Positions 37,841-48,363 of a stretch of DNA of 64,000 nucleotides are shown piece by piece. The notes below the pieces were generated by a model. That model was not told where the DNA came from. It saw nothing but the letters and a program-made list of their open reading frames with translations, and ran no database searches. The DNA is from Anthostomella pinea (taxonomy: Eukaryota > Ascomycota > Sordariomycetes > Xylariales > Xylariaceae). The stretch lies in NCBI GenBank assembly GCA_963556695.1, contig CAUWAG010000020.1, positions 3,100,001-3,164,000 of the forward strand, given 5' to 3'. Numbering within the stretch: position 1 is the stretch's first letter; every line of letters begins with the position of its first letter. A program made the position numbers and the translations under genes.

Positions 37841-39848
37841 TGGTCTGAGCGATGATGATCATGACTTTGGCCAGATGCAATTAAAATTGTTCGCTACGAG
37901 ACACAGCAGCTTGTTCTGGGTGTACACAGCTGGGCGTCCACCAGTTTGGCAGGATTCCATGCTCGTCAGCGGCCGAAGAGGACAGTCGCGAGCATTACAT
38001 CCGTATCACGACACCGGTCTCGCGAAACGGCACTGGCCTGAGGACGCCGATTGTGCGGTTAAAGATGTATCGGACGATGGACTCGATGGTTCGCTTTCTC
38101 GCGACTGAGATGTGTTCGGGGCGCGCTTCACAGTGGTGCGATCAGGTTGGCTCTGGCCTTCAGCCGCGGTCAGATGGACCAAAGAGAGTCGTCACTGTCT
38201 GCTTCAAGGCGGGAGACTGGACGGCATGCGTTGGTTGGTGCAACGCGCATGCGACAGAGTCTGGACTGCGGAGAGGGTGTGTGTTGACGCTGATTGAGGC
38301 GTCGGCGAAAAGGTGGTGGCAGCGGTCATTCCTGTCCCCTTCGGCGGGCGGTTAATGGATTTACACGTCGACGCTTCAAGTTTTGGGGTTGCACTCTCAC
38401 GCTGCAAGATAATAGGGCGACAGGACGATAATGGCGTAAATGGCGTAAATGGCGTAAATGGCGTAAATAGACAAGTTCGCAGGCTGGCTGGCTGGCAGGG
38501 ACGATGACACCAAATTGGGGATAGCTGAGCACCGAGAAATCCAAAATGGCTTTAGCTCAGAGCGCTACGGACACCAGTCGAAACGCTGTTCATTCTGTGA
38601 CTGTCATCCCACGCGCCAGCGTCACAGGAACGAATCTTACCTAATACATGCATATGCATGTCTCGACAACTCCTCCCTAAGGTTGCTCATTCACAATGAG
38701 TCCTGCTTTACTTCATGTTTATTAAAACTCGTCAACTATGCTCGAGTGTCAAGGGCAAAATGCATGCAGCAAGGCATCACGATCCGCTCTCTGGGCATGT
38801 GAACGAAGAGTCGAAGACAAACCCAAAGTATTCGAGCGGATACTGCCACAGGCGTTGGCGCTCTGGCTAATAAGCATCTCGAGACCCGAGTTACCGGTAA
38901 ACCGACGGGAGGCAATGGCATATATGTCGGTTGTTACCGTAGTTTTGTTTCCTCCGTCAATGGTGCAAGATCAAAACTCGCAATTTGATGCGCTCTATTC
39001 GGTCAGACTTATACTGAACGTGCAAAGGTCTCCGTACGCCCCTCGTTCAGCAAAGCGCGGAGTATGTTTTCTTAAATGGAATTTGCTCTCTGGCATAAGG
39101 ATTGAAGGGATGTCTTATTAGATCAACTTATTCCATTATTCAGGTATGGATATATCATTTACGTACTGAATTCAAGGCAGTAGCTGGGAAGAGCAAATAT
39201 GCAGTAGGCCTGTCGTGATAATAATGCATGTTTTCAGCATTTACAGTCTTGAATAGCGCTTTGCTATGTAAGTAAGCTTTTGTATTCCGGCAGATCGAAA
39301 CGCTCGACTCTCAGGCTCTGGAGAACCGTACTACACTTGGTTCTCCTATTCGATTCGCACGCTGGACTTATCCTGTAGATTATCTGCTTGATAACATGCC
39401 AGAGCTGGAAGACACTGGATTGGCACATTGAGAAGACAGTGAGGCAGGCAAAGACCGGTGTCTTGCACTCAGACTTGTTCATCGTAAAACTGAGTCCGGG
39501 GTCTCTTTCGGGTTGTGAAGTCGAATCCGAAGCGGCAGCATATAATAATGATCTGTAGCGGAACCATCAGTCCAGCTGGGGGTGGTTATGCCAGTTAGCT
39601 GAATGGAGGTTGAAGGTTGAAGGAAGCTTCCCCACTTTAGTCTTTGAAGCTCGGGGCAGTCTGGACTCTGGCAGCTCCCGCAACAACACTGACGTTGACC
39701 TACCACGTTCCCATTCTGCGACTAGGAAGCGCCCTGCCTATTCGCCCACCTCACTCACTCCTCCAACGACCACCGTCGCCGCCGCCCCCCCCGTCCTCCC
39801 CTCGGATGATAGAGCATCGAATATCCCTCCTCTAGCAACTACGTCACC
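37841..39848. other. Divergent intergenic region, ABP2 to VMA5
   Basis: Two kilobases without a recognisable gene. It holds a 9 bp tandem repeat (ATGGCGTAA, four copies) at ~38430-38468. The last ~150 bp before VMA5 are CT-rich. Confidence 0.55.
38430..38468. repeat. 9 bp tandem repeat ATGGCGTAA
   Basis: Four near-perfect copies in tandem in non-coding sequence upstream of ABP2. Confidence 0.9.
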
Positions 39849-41260
39849 ATGGCCCCGGCTGCGGCGAAGTACGCCCTCGTGTCGCTCCCTCTGAGCACCT
39901 TCGACACGGGCGACAAGGAGGAGGCACTAGACGCCGTCAAGTCGACCATAACCTCCGAGAATGGCACCGTCCTGCCCTTCCCCGTCCCGAACTTCAAGAT
40001 CGGGACTCTGGATGCGCTAGTCCAGCAGGCGGACGACCTGGCAAAGCTGGACGCGGCTTGCGAGGGGCTGGTTGGCAAGATTGGCGACTCCTTGCGCACG
40101 TTATACGATGGCGACGAGGAGAAGACGGCTCAGCAGCAGACGGTTAATGACAGTACGCTCCCACCCATTCGCCGCAGTACTGGCGCGCAGCAGCTGTTGA
40201 CCACAATATGCAGAGCCGACCGACCAGTACCTCCGCTCCTTCGCCTGGAACAAGGTCCGCTACAGAGCCGACAAGCCCGTCGGTGAGCTCGTCGATAACC
40301 TGCAAAAGGAGCTGGCCACGATCGACAACGACGTCAAGGGCAAGCTGAACCAGTACAACCAAGTGAAGACGAACCTCGCTACCCTGCAAAGAAAACAAAC
40401 GTACGGACCCCAGCAGACCACCTGCCCTTTCAGTTGACAGTACCAGAGAGCTGACTGCTGCTTGCTCGGTATTCTAGCGGAAACCTCGCGACCAAGTCGC
40501 TCACGCCGATCGTCGACCCCAAACTCCTAGTAAACGACTCGGAATACCTCGACACGCACCTGATCGCCGTCCCCTCGAACCTCAAGAAGGACTTCCTCAA
40601 GAGCTACGAGACGCTGGCGCCCATGGTGGTGCCGCGGTCATCAACACAAGTAGCACAGGACGACGAGTTCATCCTCTTCGCCGTGACCACGTTCAAGAAG
40701 CACGCCGCCGAGTTCCAGCAGAAGTGCCGCGAGCAGAAGTGGACGCCCCGGCAGTATAAGTACGTCGAGGGCGGCAGGGAGGAGGAACAAAAAGAACTCG
40801 ACCGTGTTCAGCGCGAGGAGAAGAAGGTCTGGGGCGAGGCGCTGCGCCTGAGCCGCACCGGCTGGAGCGAGAGCGTCATGATATGGGCCCATGTCATGGC
40901 CCTCCGCGTGTTTGTGGAATCCGTGCTGCGCTACGGCCTGCCCCTCGAGTTTGTGTCTGCGCTTGTAATGGTAAGAAGACCTACACCCTCTGGCCTTTAT
41001 AAACTCCGAGTTGTCTCGTCTATTATTAATACTGACTATCACTGCAACAGACAAATCCTAAGTTGGTTAAGAAGGTCAAGTCAGCACTGGACTCGGCCTA
41101 CTCATACCTGGGCGGCAACGCATTCGGGAGGGACAAGCGCGGTAAGATCACCAAGGACGACGCGTCATTAACGTCTGAGATGCAGGCCGCCGGCCTAGGC
41201 GGGCACGGCGGCGAGGGGAACGAGTACACGGCTTACGTGTACTACGAGTTTGAATTGTAG
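39849..41260 (+). CDS. VMA5: V-type ATPase subunit C (Vma5)
   Basis: Exons 39849-40152, 40214-40400, 40478-40970 and 41051-41260 encode 397 residues, the usual length for the family. Recognisable blocks are KYALVSLPLSTF, FPVPNFKIGTLDALVQQADDL, VNDKPTDQYLRSFAWNKVRY, GNLATKSLTPIV, RLSRTGWSESVMIWAHVMALRVFVESVLRYGLP and the C-terminal NEYTAYVYYEFEL. Subunit C links the V1 and V0 sectors and governs their reversible assembly, so it controls vacuolar and endosomal acidification. All splice junctions keep frame with short introns of 61-80 nt. A CT-rich leader precedes the ATG. Confidence 0.95.
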
Positions 41261-41587
41261 AAGCATGCTGCTAAAATTCATCAGGGTGGCCGGCGTTATG
41301 TGTGGACGGACTCTTCATCAGTTCAATGGCTAGCATCACCGAAGAGGCTTCTTCTCTTGTTATAGCATAGATCAATGGACTGTACCCTGTGTACAGAATC
41401 AATGGAAAGAAAGTCTATATTGCGGAGGGAGGCTCTATGCTACGCCTCTATGCACACACACAAGCCGCTCTAGGTCGCTGTCAGATCTGATTGCGTTTTA
41501 TTCACCCCTTCCGTGCTTTCACTCCCTTCCCTATCTCACTCTCACTCCTTTACCTCTTTCTTCTCCACGATAAGGCAGGAAGAAGGC
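41261..41587. other. Convergent 3' intergenic region
   Basis: 3' flanks of VMA5 and the APS kinase gene; no gene. Confidence 0.6.
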
Positions 41588-42008
41588 CTAGGTAGTCTTG
41601 GTAGGAATGAGGTCCTTGGCCTCGAGCCAAGCAACAATATCAGCAACGCACTCCTCGACGCTGCGCTCGTGGGTCCTGATGACGATTTCAGGGGAATCGG
41701 GGGCCTCGTACGGCGAGCTGATGCCGGTGAACTCCTTGATCTCGCCCGCGCGCGCCTTCTTGTACAGGCCCTTGGGGTCGCGTTGCTCGGCCACGGCCAC
41801 GGGCACGTCGACGTAGACCTCGACGAACGGGATCGGGTCCTTGTCGGTGGCCGTGGTGGCGTTGTGCAGGTCGCGCGCCAGCTGTCGGTCCGCCTTGAAG
41901 GGCGAGATGAAGGAGGTCAGGGCGATAGTGGAGGAGTCGGCGAAGAGCTTGGCGACCTGTTGTTTTGCGGAAAGGGGGTGGGTTAGTTTGGTTGGTTTGG
42001 GGGTAAGC

Positions 42009-42048
<40 letters not shown>

Positions 42049-42753
42049 AGGCAGGATAGGGAAGGTGTGCTGTGGTGTATGCCCTTTTCTCAGCCTCTCC
42101 ATCTTCATCTCGCGTCCCTAGCTCTCCCATCCCCCGTCCCCGCCTCCAAAACAACGAAAGGATTCTCAGGAGAGCCGATCACGCATAACTTACCTCGCCG
42201 ATCCTCCGTATGTTCTCAGTGCGGTCCTTGTCGGAGAAGCCCAGGTCCTTGTTGAGCCCGAAGCGGACGTTGTCGCCGTCGAGGCGGTAGGCGGCCAGCC
42301 CCAGGTGCAGCAGGTGCTGCTCGAGCGCCGTGGCCACCGTCGACTTGCCCGATGCCGACAGGCCCGTGAACCACAGCGTGAAGCCCTTCTGCTTGCGGAA
42401 CCCCTCGCGCTCGGCGCGCGACAGCGACGGGTGCCAGGTGATGTTGCTGTTTTCCCTCCCCCGCGCGGGGGGTTTGTGTTAGCTTTCTGTGCTTCGGGAG
42501 GCTATTCCAGTCTTATCGTCTTCAATGGGGGTTTTGTTAGGGCCCGCCCATTGGTTTCTGAGGGCGCAATGGCTCGCCCCCGTGAAGCCATCGTTGTCTT
42601 CGCCGGGAGCTGGCCGCAAAAGGAGAGACATCGCGGCCGGCAGCCGCAGCCATGGCGGGGGAGGGGTAAAATTGGAAGACCACCACCATGGGGGAAAAGC
42701 AATTGAAGACAATCAAGGGTCCAGTGACGACAGGATGTTACTCACGTTGCCAT
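41588..42753 (-). CDS. Adenylylsulfate (APS) kinase
   Basis: Three exons on the minus strand: 42753-42746 (8 nt: ATG GCA AC), 42446-42194 and 41956-41588, giving 209 residues. The start is [20 protein letters not shown]. The P-loop GLSASGKST is at ~33-41, the substrate-binding [16 protein letters not shown] follows, then FISPFKADR and [22 protein letters not shown]. The enzyme phosphorylates APS to PAPS with ATP in sulfate assimilation (Met14 in yeast), in the cytosol. Intron 1 (299 nt) and intron 2 (237 nt) are long for this window, and intron 2 contains a 37-base homopolymer. It converges on VMA5. Confidence 0.95.
42011..42047. repeat. Homopolymer G37 (C37 on the coding strand)
   Basis: An uninterrupted run of 37 G on the plus strand lies in the second intron of the APS kinase gene. 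The length in the assembly may not be exact. Confidence 0.9.
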
Positions 42754-43553
42754 ATTTACTTTGGTATAATTCAAACGAACCCCCGGATTTACCTGTCAAA
42801 ACAGTTACAACAGCGAAAAGTAATAAGAAGATGAAGAGGGCTTGCGACTATTTTAATTGTCTTTACGCGCGGTCTCGCTGGGTCTTGAAGTGTTCGAGGT
42901 AAGGCGAAACGCGCGGAGCACCGGCAGTTCATAGTTACCGCTTAAGCGGTTCGAGGCCCGCATCGGATGGCGTGCTCTGGTAAAACTCCGATTCGCGGGC
43001 CGCTCCCATATTCATCGACCTCTTTTATGTGCATGTTATCATCCTGTGCAGGAGCTCAGCACCGGAGCTGAATGTTCAGCTGAGCCGTGCCTCCGTGTGT
43101 GAGCTGTAACCTCGCCTTACTGTCCCGGACTTTTCAACGTTTAGTTGTTGTCCGTTCCTGAGGTCAACAAAGCCTTCAAGATATGGACAGGCAGCCTTGG
43201 TACTTGGTCAAGCGGTTGAACAGTTAATCTGCATAGAATAAGCAGCGGTTTGGTGTCTACATGTAACTCCAGCCAATTGCCCCTGAAATAACTGCTTATG
43301 CAATGTTTTATTTCAACCACTTGGTAGTCATTGTTTTCTCGATTGATTTTACTGATGTCTTCAATGTTGAATTTCCGTGTTGGATCCCATTTCGTGACCA
43401 AAATCAGGTTGCACATCTCCGGTATATATCGCGAGGTGAAACCCTTCCAATCCACTTCCGTCTATACCGATGTTTATAGCGTTCAACAAATCTATCGTCT
43501 ATCTCTATTCCGCTCCGGGTCTAGCTCCCATTGTAGATGGATCTTGTGTCGTC
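42754..43553. other. Intergenic between thioesterase and APS kinase
   Basis: Both flanking genes are on the minus strand. An open frame at 43141-43455 (minus, no ATG start) has no recognisable motif and is not called. Confidence 0.5.
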
Positions 43554-44552
43554 TCATGTCGTAGGAAATATGTTTGTCATCACCTAGAGGAAGTCAGCAA
43601 ATATGTGACGGACTCATCTGGAGTTGGAAATGTAGCAATACTTACGGCAGCATGTTTCGGCGAGACGAACAACGCCGTCGCCTCAGCCAACACCACAGGG
43701 GTCTCGCCCTCGCCAACCAAAGTCTCAATGCGACCCTCAACCCACGCCTTGCGCCCTTCCACCTTGGTGGTCGTCGCCCGAAGAACCACATACGTATTCG
43801 CCTTGGCCGGGGCGCGGTAGTTGATGTTGAGATTGGCCGTCATGCCCATCTTATGCGGCAACGCGGCAAAACAGCACCGTGCCAGGCCCTCGTCAAGCAT
43901 AGTGGCCAGCAGCCCGCCATGGACAATGCCGGGGTGACCACACAGCTCGCCGCCCAGGTACGATATCGCGACCATAGACTTCCCCCCCTCCTCCGCGAAC
44001 GAGACCGGCGGCACCACGATCCGACCCGGACCCAGCAACGTCCCGCCCGTGAGGTTGTGGGCGCGGTATGCCTCCGGGATCTTCAGGTGCGGTCTCGCTT
44101 CCGAGAACCCCGCTTTGCTGCGCATCTCTTTCGTCAGGGGGTGGTTGTTGATGAAGTCCTCGACGGCGCGTTCTTCGTCGTGCTCCGGCTGGAACATGGC
44201 GAGCGTCTGCTCGTCGGATGGCGGGTTCATGATCGCGTTGATCGTCGGCATTGCGGGGGAAGCCGCCATTGTGAAGCCGAGGGAGGTGAACACGAAGCCG
44301 AGAGCTAGGACGGAGACGGAGCGGCGGAATAGAGAGGGCTTGCGCGGTTGCAGATCTAGTAATTCACACAAAAGTAGGAGTCAGTAACTTGGGTCAGGGG
44401 TCGGGTTGCTAAAGCCGGCACAACATACCTGTGGCGGTGAATGAGCTGGCGAAACGCTGCAGTCGAAGTCGAGACGTCTCCGGGCCAAGGGCATGATATG
44501 TAGCCCTCGCAGCGAGGGTGCTGCCTCGGATGCGCAAGGCGGCGGCGGGCAT
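43554..44552 (-). CDS. Mitochondrial HotDog-fold thioesterase (PaaI/4HBT-like)
   Basis: Exons 44552-44429, 44355-43646 and 43583-43554 encode 287 residues. Residues ~1-45 are Arg/Ala/Ser-rich without acids until late (MPAAALRIRGSTLAARATY, RLRLQRFASSF), typical of a mitochondrial presequence. A hydrophobic segment follows (VSVLALGFVFTSLGF), so it may be anchored in the inner membrane. The HotDog domain has the family motif HPGIVHGGLLATMLDEG, then NLNINYRAPAKANT and WVEGRIETL. Members hydrolyse acyl-CoA; the exact substrate is unknown. The last intron (62 nt, GTAAGT, branch GCTGAC) leads to a short final exon. If retained, the frame stays open to a different end at 43580. Confidence 0.85.
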
Positions 44553-45434
44553 GGCGTGCCGGAGATTCGAGGCCGAGTGGGCCCTCGTGACGATTCGCTA
44601 ATCAACTAGACCCAGGGATCAGGAGTATCTCTAGCCGCATTGTCACGATGCCTCGGACGCGTGGAGTTCCTGTTGAGACGCATAAGACTCGGCGCTGCGG
44701 CGCAGATCCTGCGTCTTCTCAACGCTTTTTCCCGATGTGGCTGCCATGAAGGATTCAAGACGCTGGTTTCCGGCGGGCTCTAACCGCAATAGGAAAATAC
44801 CTCGGTTGCTGACTGATCCTTCCGGCCGCTCAGGGGCTACATAGGGGTAAATACCATTTGATGGCCTGGGCCTGACTCGTCAGTGCAAGATAGGGTACTA
44901 CCAGGGGACTAGTTCGAAGCGAGCAGCTTAGCAAGTGGATTTGATCTTGTCTTTGCAATAGTCACGACGTCTCGTAGAATACGGCTGTACTCTGCTGCAG
45001 ATAACCCGGGACGAGGATTGGGCGCGCTTCGCTAGTCTCAATAGGCACAAACCCCTGAGTGTGTCACTCTTCATCAACACTCCTGCAACACTGTTGTCAT
45101 GAACCGCACTAACGCTGTCCGAAACATGCTGTAATACCATGTTAGTAAGTTCGCAGCTGACATATCACTCCACGGCAGAATCTCCAAAATTTATAGCACT
45201 GAATTAGTTTAGAAGTGGAAGGACAGTCCAAAGATCTCACGTGTACGAAGCTGTAGAACTATATCGTGGAATTTGACATGCCGGAGCATCTTTTTAGTAT
45301 ATGGTTACGATCCAATATCTATCCAATTAGTACGTTGAAGTCCATTCACAACATATCTCTCCTAACCGTCTGGCATGTGGTAACGTCTTTCGTAATTGAC
45401 TGAAATAGACCACTGAGTTGCAGCTTGTTCCAGC
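44553..45434. other. Intergenic upstream of thioesterase gene
   Basis: 0.9 kb, no gene recognised. It holds the thioesterase promoter and the 3' flank of the DUF300 gene. Confidence 0.5.
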
Positions 45435-46812
45435 TCAGACCAAGTCTCGCACTTCTGTTTCGTCTGCGCTGTATCGGCCCGCCGGAGATGGCGTCCGAGC
45501 GTATCTCTGCCCGTTCCACTGGCTCTGTGACGTCGATCGAGACCTGCCTTGGTAGGGCTTAGCCATGAGGTGGTCCCTCGCTTCATCTGAAGGAGGGCCA
45601 GCGGGCGGCTGATACATCTGCTGGGCATTCATAGAAGTCGTGGTATATTGCCCAGTGGGATATTGCCCAGAATCAGACGTTCCAGACGCCGTCCGTGAGT
45701 GAGACTCCCACGGCTGCTGCAGATGCTCCAGCCCTTCATCAAGCTGCTGGTATCGGCTGTTCTTCCCAGCCTTCCTGTTCGTGTACTTCTTGGCACCCTT
45801 TCGAACAGCACCGGTAATGCCTCGGTTTTTCGCTTCGGCGCGCCAAAGCTTCCAGTCTCCGCTACGGTGCACCTCGCCAAACAGTGGGAAAATGCGCCAA
45901 ATTCCAAGTATGAAATCAGTCGGGTTCATCGCGTCCAGTACTGCTCGCCACAGCGGTAGTGGTCGATCTTGCGGCTTCGCAGATGAGCCGTACTCAGTTG
46001 AGCTGAGTGCGTACCAGAAGCCAAGAGAGAAGAGCGCCATCTCTGCGCAGGTCGCAACACCCGGAATACCCCAGAGGATGTCGTTGTACGAGAATGCCGG
46101 GCTGGTCTTGACCACGTTGCGCTCCAAAAGGATGCTGAATACCCAGGCCTGAGCAAAGCGGATGAAAACGATGATCTTGAAGCAAACAATCTTGGCGAGG
46201 CCGCGCCGGACCTTCATCAGCTTCTTCATCCGGTTGCGGAAGCTGATGATGGCGATGACGCAAGCACCGATGCTGATTGACTGCAAGATTTCGACCCAGA
46301 AATGGCCGAATTGGGGCCGAAGACTGTTGACGCAGTAGCGGCCTGCTGCTTCAGTGACTTCGATAATGAAGACGCACAACACCTCGACGGTTGGGAACTG
46401 GAAGACGAATATCCATCCGATTCGAGGCCAATCGAACGTGCTCTGTTCCTCCTCCGCTGACTTGACTGCTGCGAAGAGCTCATCGCCGAATGACCGTGAC
46501 GGAGCAGCATACTCGACAAAGAGCAGGTAGAGGGCACTGAAAGCTGTCAACGATGCGCAAAGCGGGCAAGCCCTTCTCGAGTGACATACCATAGTCCAAA
46601 AGCTTCATACAGATCGCCGAGAGGATTGATGTATTGCGCCACCTCGTAGCTGTAGACCTCGAAGAATGCCAGAACTGCGTAGATGTTGACGCTGAAGATG
46701 ATCCTTATGATCTGACGCTGTTCCTTCGGAGCTCTGTATCGACGCAGGTGCAAGGTGATAAGTGAGAGGGAGATGGCAAGGGTTACGCAAGTGCAGGCCG
46801 CTGCAGTCCATA
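45435..46812 (-). pseudogene. DUF300 (Ost-alpha/TMEM184-like) membrane protein, 5' end displaced by transposons
   Basis: Body exons are 46812-46590 and 46536-45435. The frame begins inside a transposon boundary: it reads WTAAACTCVTLAISLSLITL, then LRRYRAPKEQRQIIRIIFSV, NPLGDLYEAFGLCALYLLF, SLRPQFGHFW, KIVCFKIIVFIRFAQAW and NPTDFILGIWRIFP, with about seven membrane segments and a ~120-residue disordered tail. These are hallmarks of the Ost-alpha/DUF300 family of organic-solute transporter-like proteins. No ATG precedes the first membrane helix on the near side, because a Tc1-type element (46813-48162) and a pogo-type element (48199-50150) sit in the 5' coding part. Removing both, with one TA each, keeps the frame open into 50153 and beyond. 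The gene is probably dead here or produces a truncated product. Confidence 0.8.
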
Positions 46813-48162
46813 CAATGCGTGGACAAAAGTCTCCGCCCGATCCCCAATTTTACCCCTTCCATCTACTATACCCTCCAATTCAATTGAACCATAACGCATC
46901 CAATTCTGGTGATAGAATTCTCAAATAAATTGTATTTAATAACTAAGTCAATAGTGTGTATACCAACCACCGGCGCGCCTCACTACAGCTATTCGGTCCT
47001 CCAGTGACTCCATCAAGGCCCGAACCTGCTCCGGATCGATCTCTGACCACGCCTGCTCAATTAACTCGTGTGCGTAGCAATAATGGGGGATATTATCCTT
47101 TAATTCAGAAAATTCAGGCTCAATTTTATGTATGTTCTTCTTCAGAAGTCGCCAAATGTGCTCGATTGGGTTCATATCGGGGCTGTGAGGAGGCCAGTCG
47201 ATACAGTGGATGCCGTGCTCCTCCATCCACTCCAGAACACCGCCAGTGAGGTGAATTTTCGCATTATCTTGAACAAAAGGATCTCCAGTTTCGTAGAACG
47301 GAAGCAGGCCTTCCTCAAGAACCCATTTGTATGACTCTGTGGATACTCCTCCGCGCGGAGCATCCGGATCGAGTGGGCAGAAGACCAACTTGTCTAGTCC
47401 TCCTTCTCCGCCGCGTAGCCAGATCATAGACCACACCATTATCGAAATATGAGATTTGCCGTGATCTGTCTCGTTCACGAGATCATAACGGTACCGCTCT
47501 GAAGAGAATTGGATGGCCTAATCGCCTGGATTATCGGATGAGTTTTGGACCGTACATTCGTCTGAGAACATAGCTCGCAACAACTCCTCCAGGCGCTCTG
47601 GTGTGCTATAATAATTGGCAAAAGCGAGCCTCTTCTGAGCGTCCTCATCTGTGAGCTTGATTCGCTTCGCTGCGCGCCACTTCTGGAGGCCGTGTGCGTG
47701 ACATATCCTCTTGATAGTCTTAGGAGAGCACAAAACGCAGGCTTCGTTTCGAATCTTCTGCCACGTCGCCCTGGGGAGCTCTTTCGCCTTTTTGATCACA
47801 TGAGTGCGTTCGCGAGTATTCAAAACAGGTAGGCGACCGCTCCTTGGGGCAGATTTTGGTGTAGAAGTGGCCTCAAAGTTGGTGGTAATATCGGAGATGG
47901 TTTTTAGGCGCTTCGTTTTAAACGCGGTTGCAACATCCCTACGCGTTCTGCTGTTGATTCGCGCCGCCACGATTGCCAAGCGAGCTTCTGAAGTGAATTC
48001 GTTATTAGCGACACAATTACCGCTTAATTCGTCCCCAAAAGATCGTAAATCCATTATCAATTGCGGTGTTGAGAGAGTGGTGAAGTCGAAGGGTGATTGA
48101 CGCGTTGTTTTGATCTGAAGGAGATTGTGGTGGGTTGGGCGGAGACTTTTGTCCACCCAGTT
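46813..48162 (-). mobile_element. Tc1/mariner (impala-like) DNA transposon
   Basis: A 1350 bp element flanked by TA at 46811-46812 and 48163-48164. Its imperfect terminal inverted repeats share a 20 bp core, GTGGACAAAAGTCTCCGCCC, seven bases in from each end. It carries a single transposase gene on the minus strand. Size, TA target site and DD34E catalytic triad fit the impala/Tc1 group. It sits inside the DUF300 gene. Confidence 0.88.
46948..48054 (-). pseudogene. Tc1/impala-like transposase with one internal stop
   Basis: 368 codons from ATG at 48054, in frame except for a TAG at 47520-47518 (codon 179). The N-terminal half has a helix-turn-helix region (ARLAIVAARINSRTRRDVA, ATWQKIRNEACVLCSPKTI). 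The catalytic residues are FSDEC, VQDNAKIHL and SPDMNPIEHIW; the second D and the E are separated by 34 residues (DD34E). The context suggests a Trp codon changed to TAG. On the plus strand this is CpA to TpA, the preferred RIP change. No other lesion is visible, so this is a young copy. Confidence 0.88.
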
Positions 48163-48198
48163 TACCATTGGATGCCACGAGGAACCTCGAACATCGTA
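48163..48198 (-). other. Orphan host fragment of the DUF300 gene between two transposons
   Basis: Thirty-two host bases (48165-48196) plus the TA target duplications separate the two elements. On the minus strand they read YDVRGSSWHPMV in the same frame as the WTAAACT start of the DUF300 body once one TA is kept at each junction. This shows two independent insertions rather than one inside the other. Confidence 0.75.
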
Positions 48199-48278
48199 CC
48201 CGTGCCCCGCACCACTTTCCACCTCGCTAGGGCTCACCACGTAAAGTGGTGCTCACCACAGTAGCACACCAACCACAA
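48199..48278 (+). repeat. Left terminal inverted repeat of pogo element
   Basis: About 80 bp, matching the reverse complement of 50071-50150. GCTCACCAC occurs at 48232-48240 and 48251-48259. Confidence 0.92.
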
Positions 48279-48363
48279 TAATACACCAGTCTTCCAAAAT
48301 AACCACCCTCCAGCCAAAACCACACCAAAGTCATTATCTCTTTGGACAGACGACTTTTTTGCG

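Noticed and set aside
38738..39121. 127-codon open frame upstream of VMA5
   Set aside because: No motif and non-coding-like codon use; it lies in a divergent promoter region.
42941..42990. GGTTCGAGGC string resembling a tRNA T-arm (B box)
   Set aside because: No matching A box, acceptor stem or anticodon arm could be built around it.
43141..43455. 104-codon open frame on the minus strand, with protein-like segments (ILVTKWDPTRKFNIEDISK)
   Set aside because: No ATG start and no family recognised. It could be a gene remnant, but the evidence is too weak.
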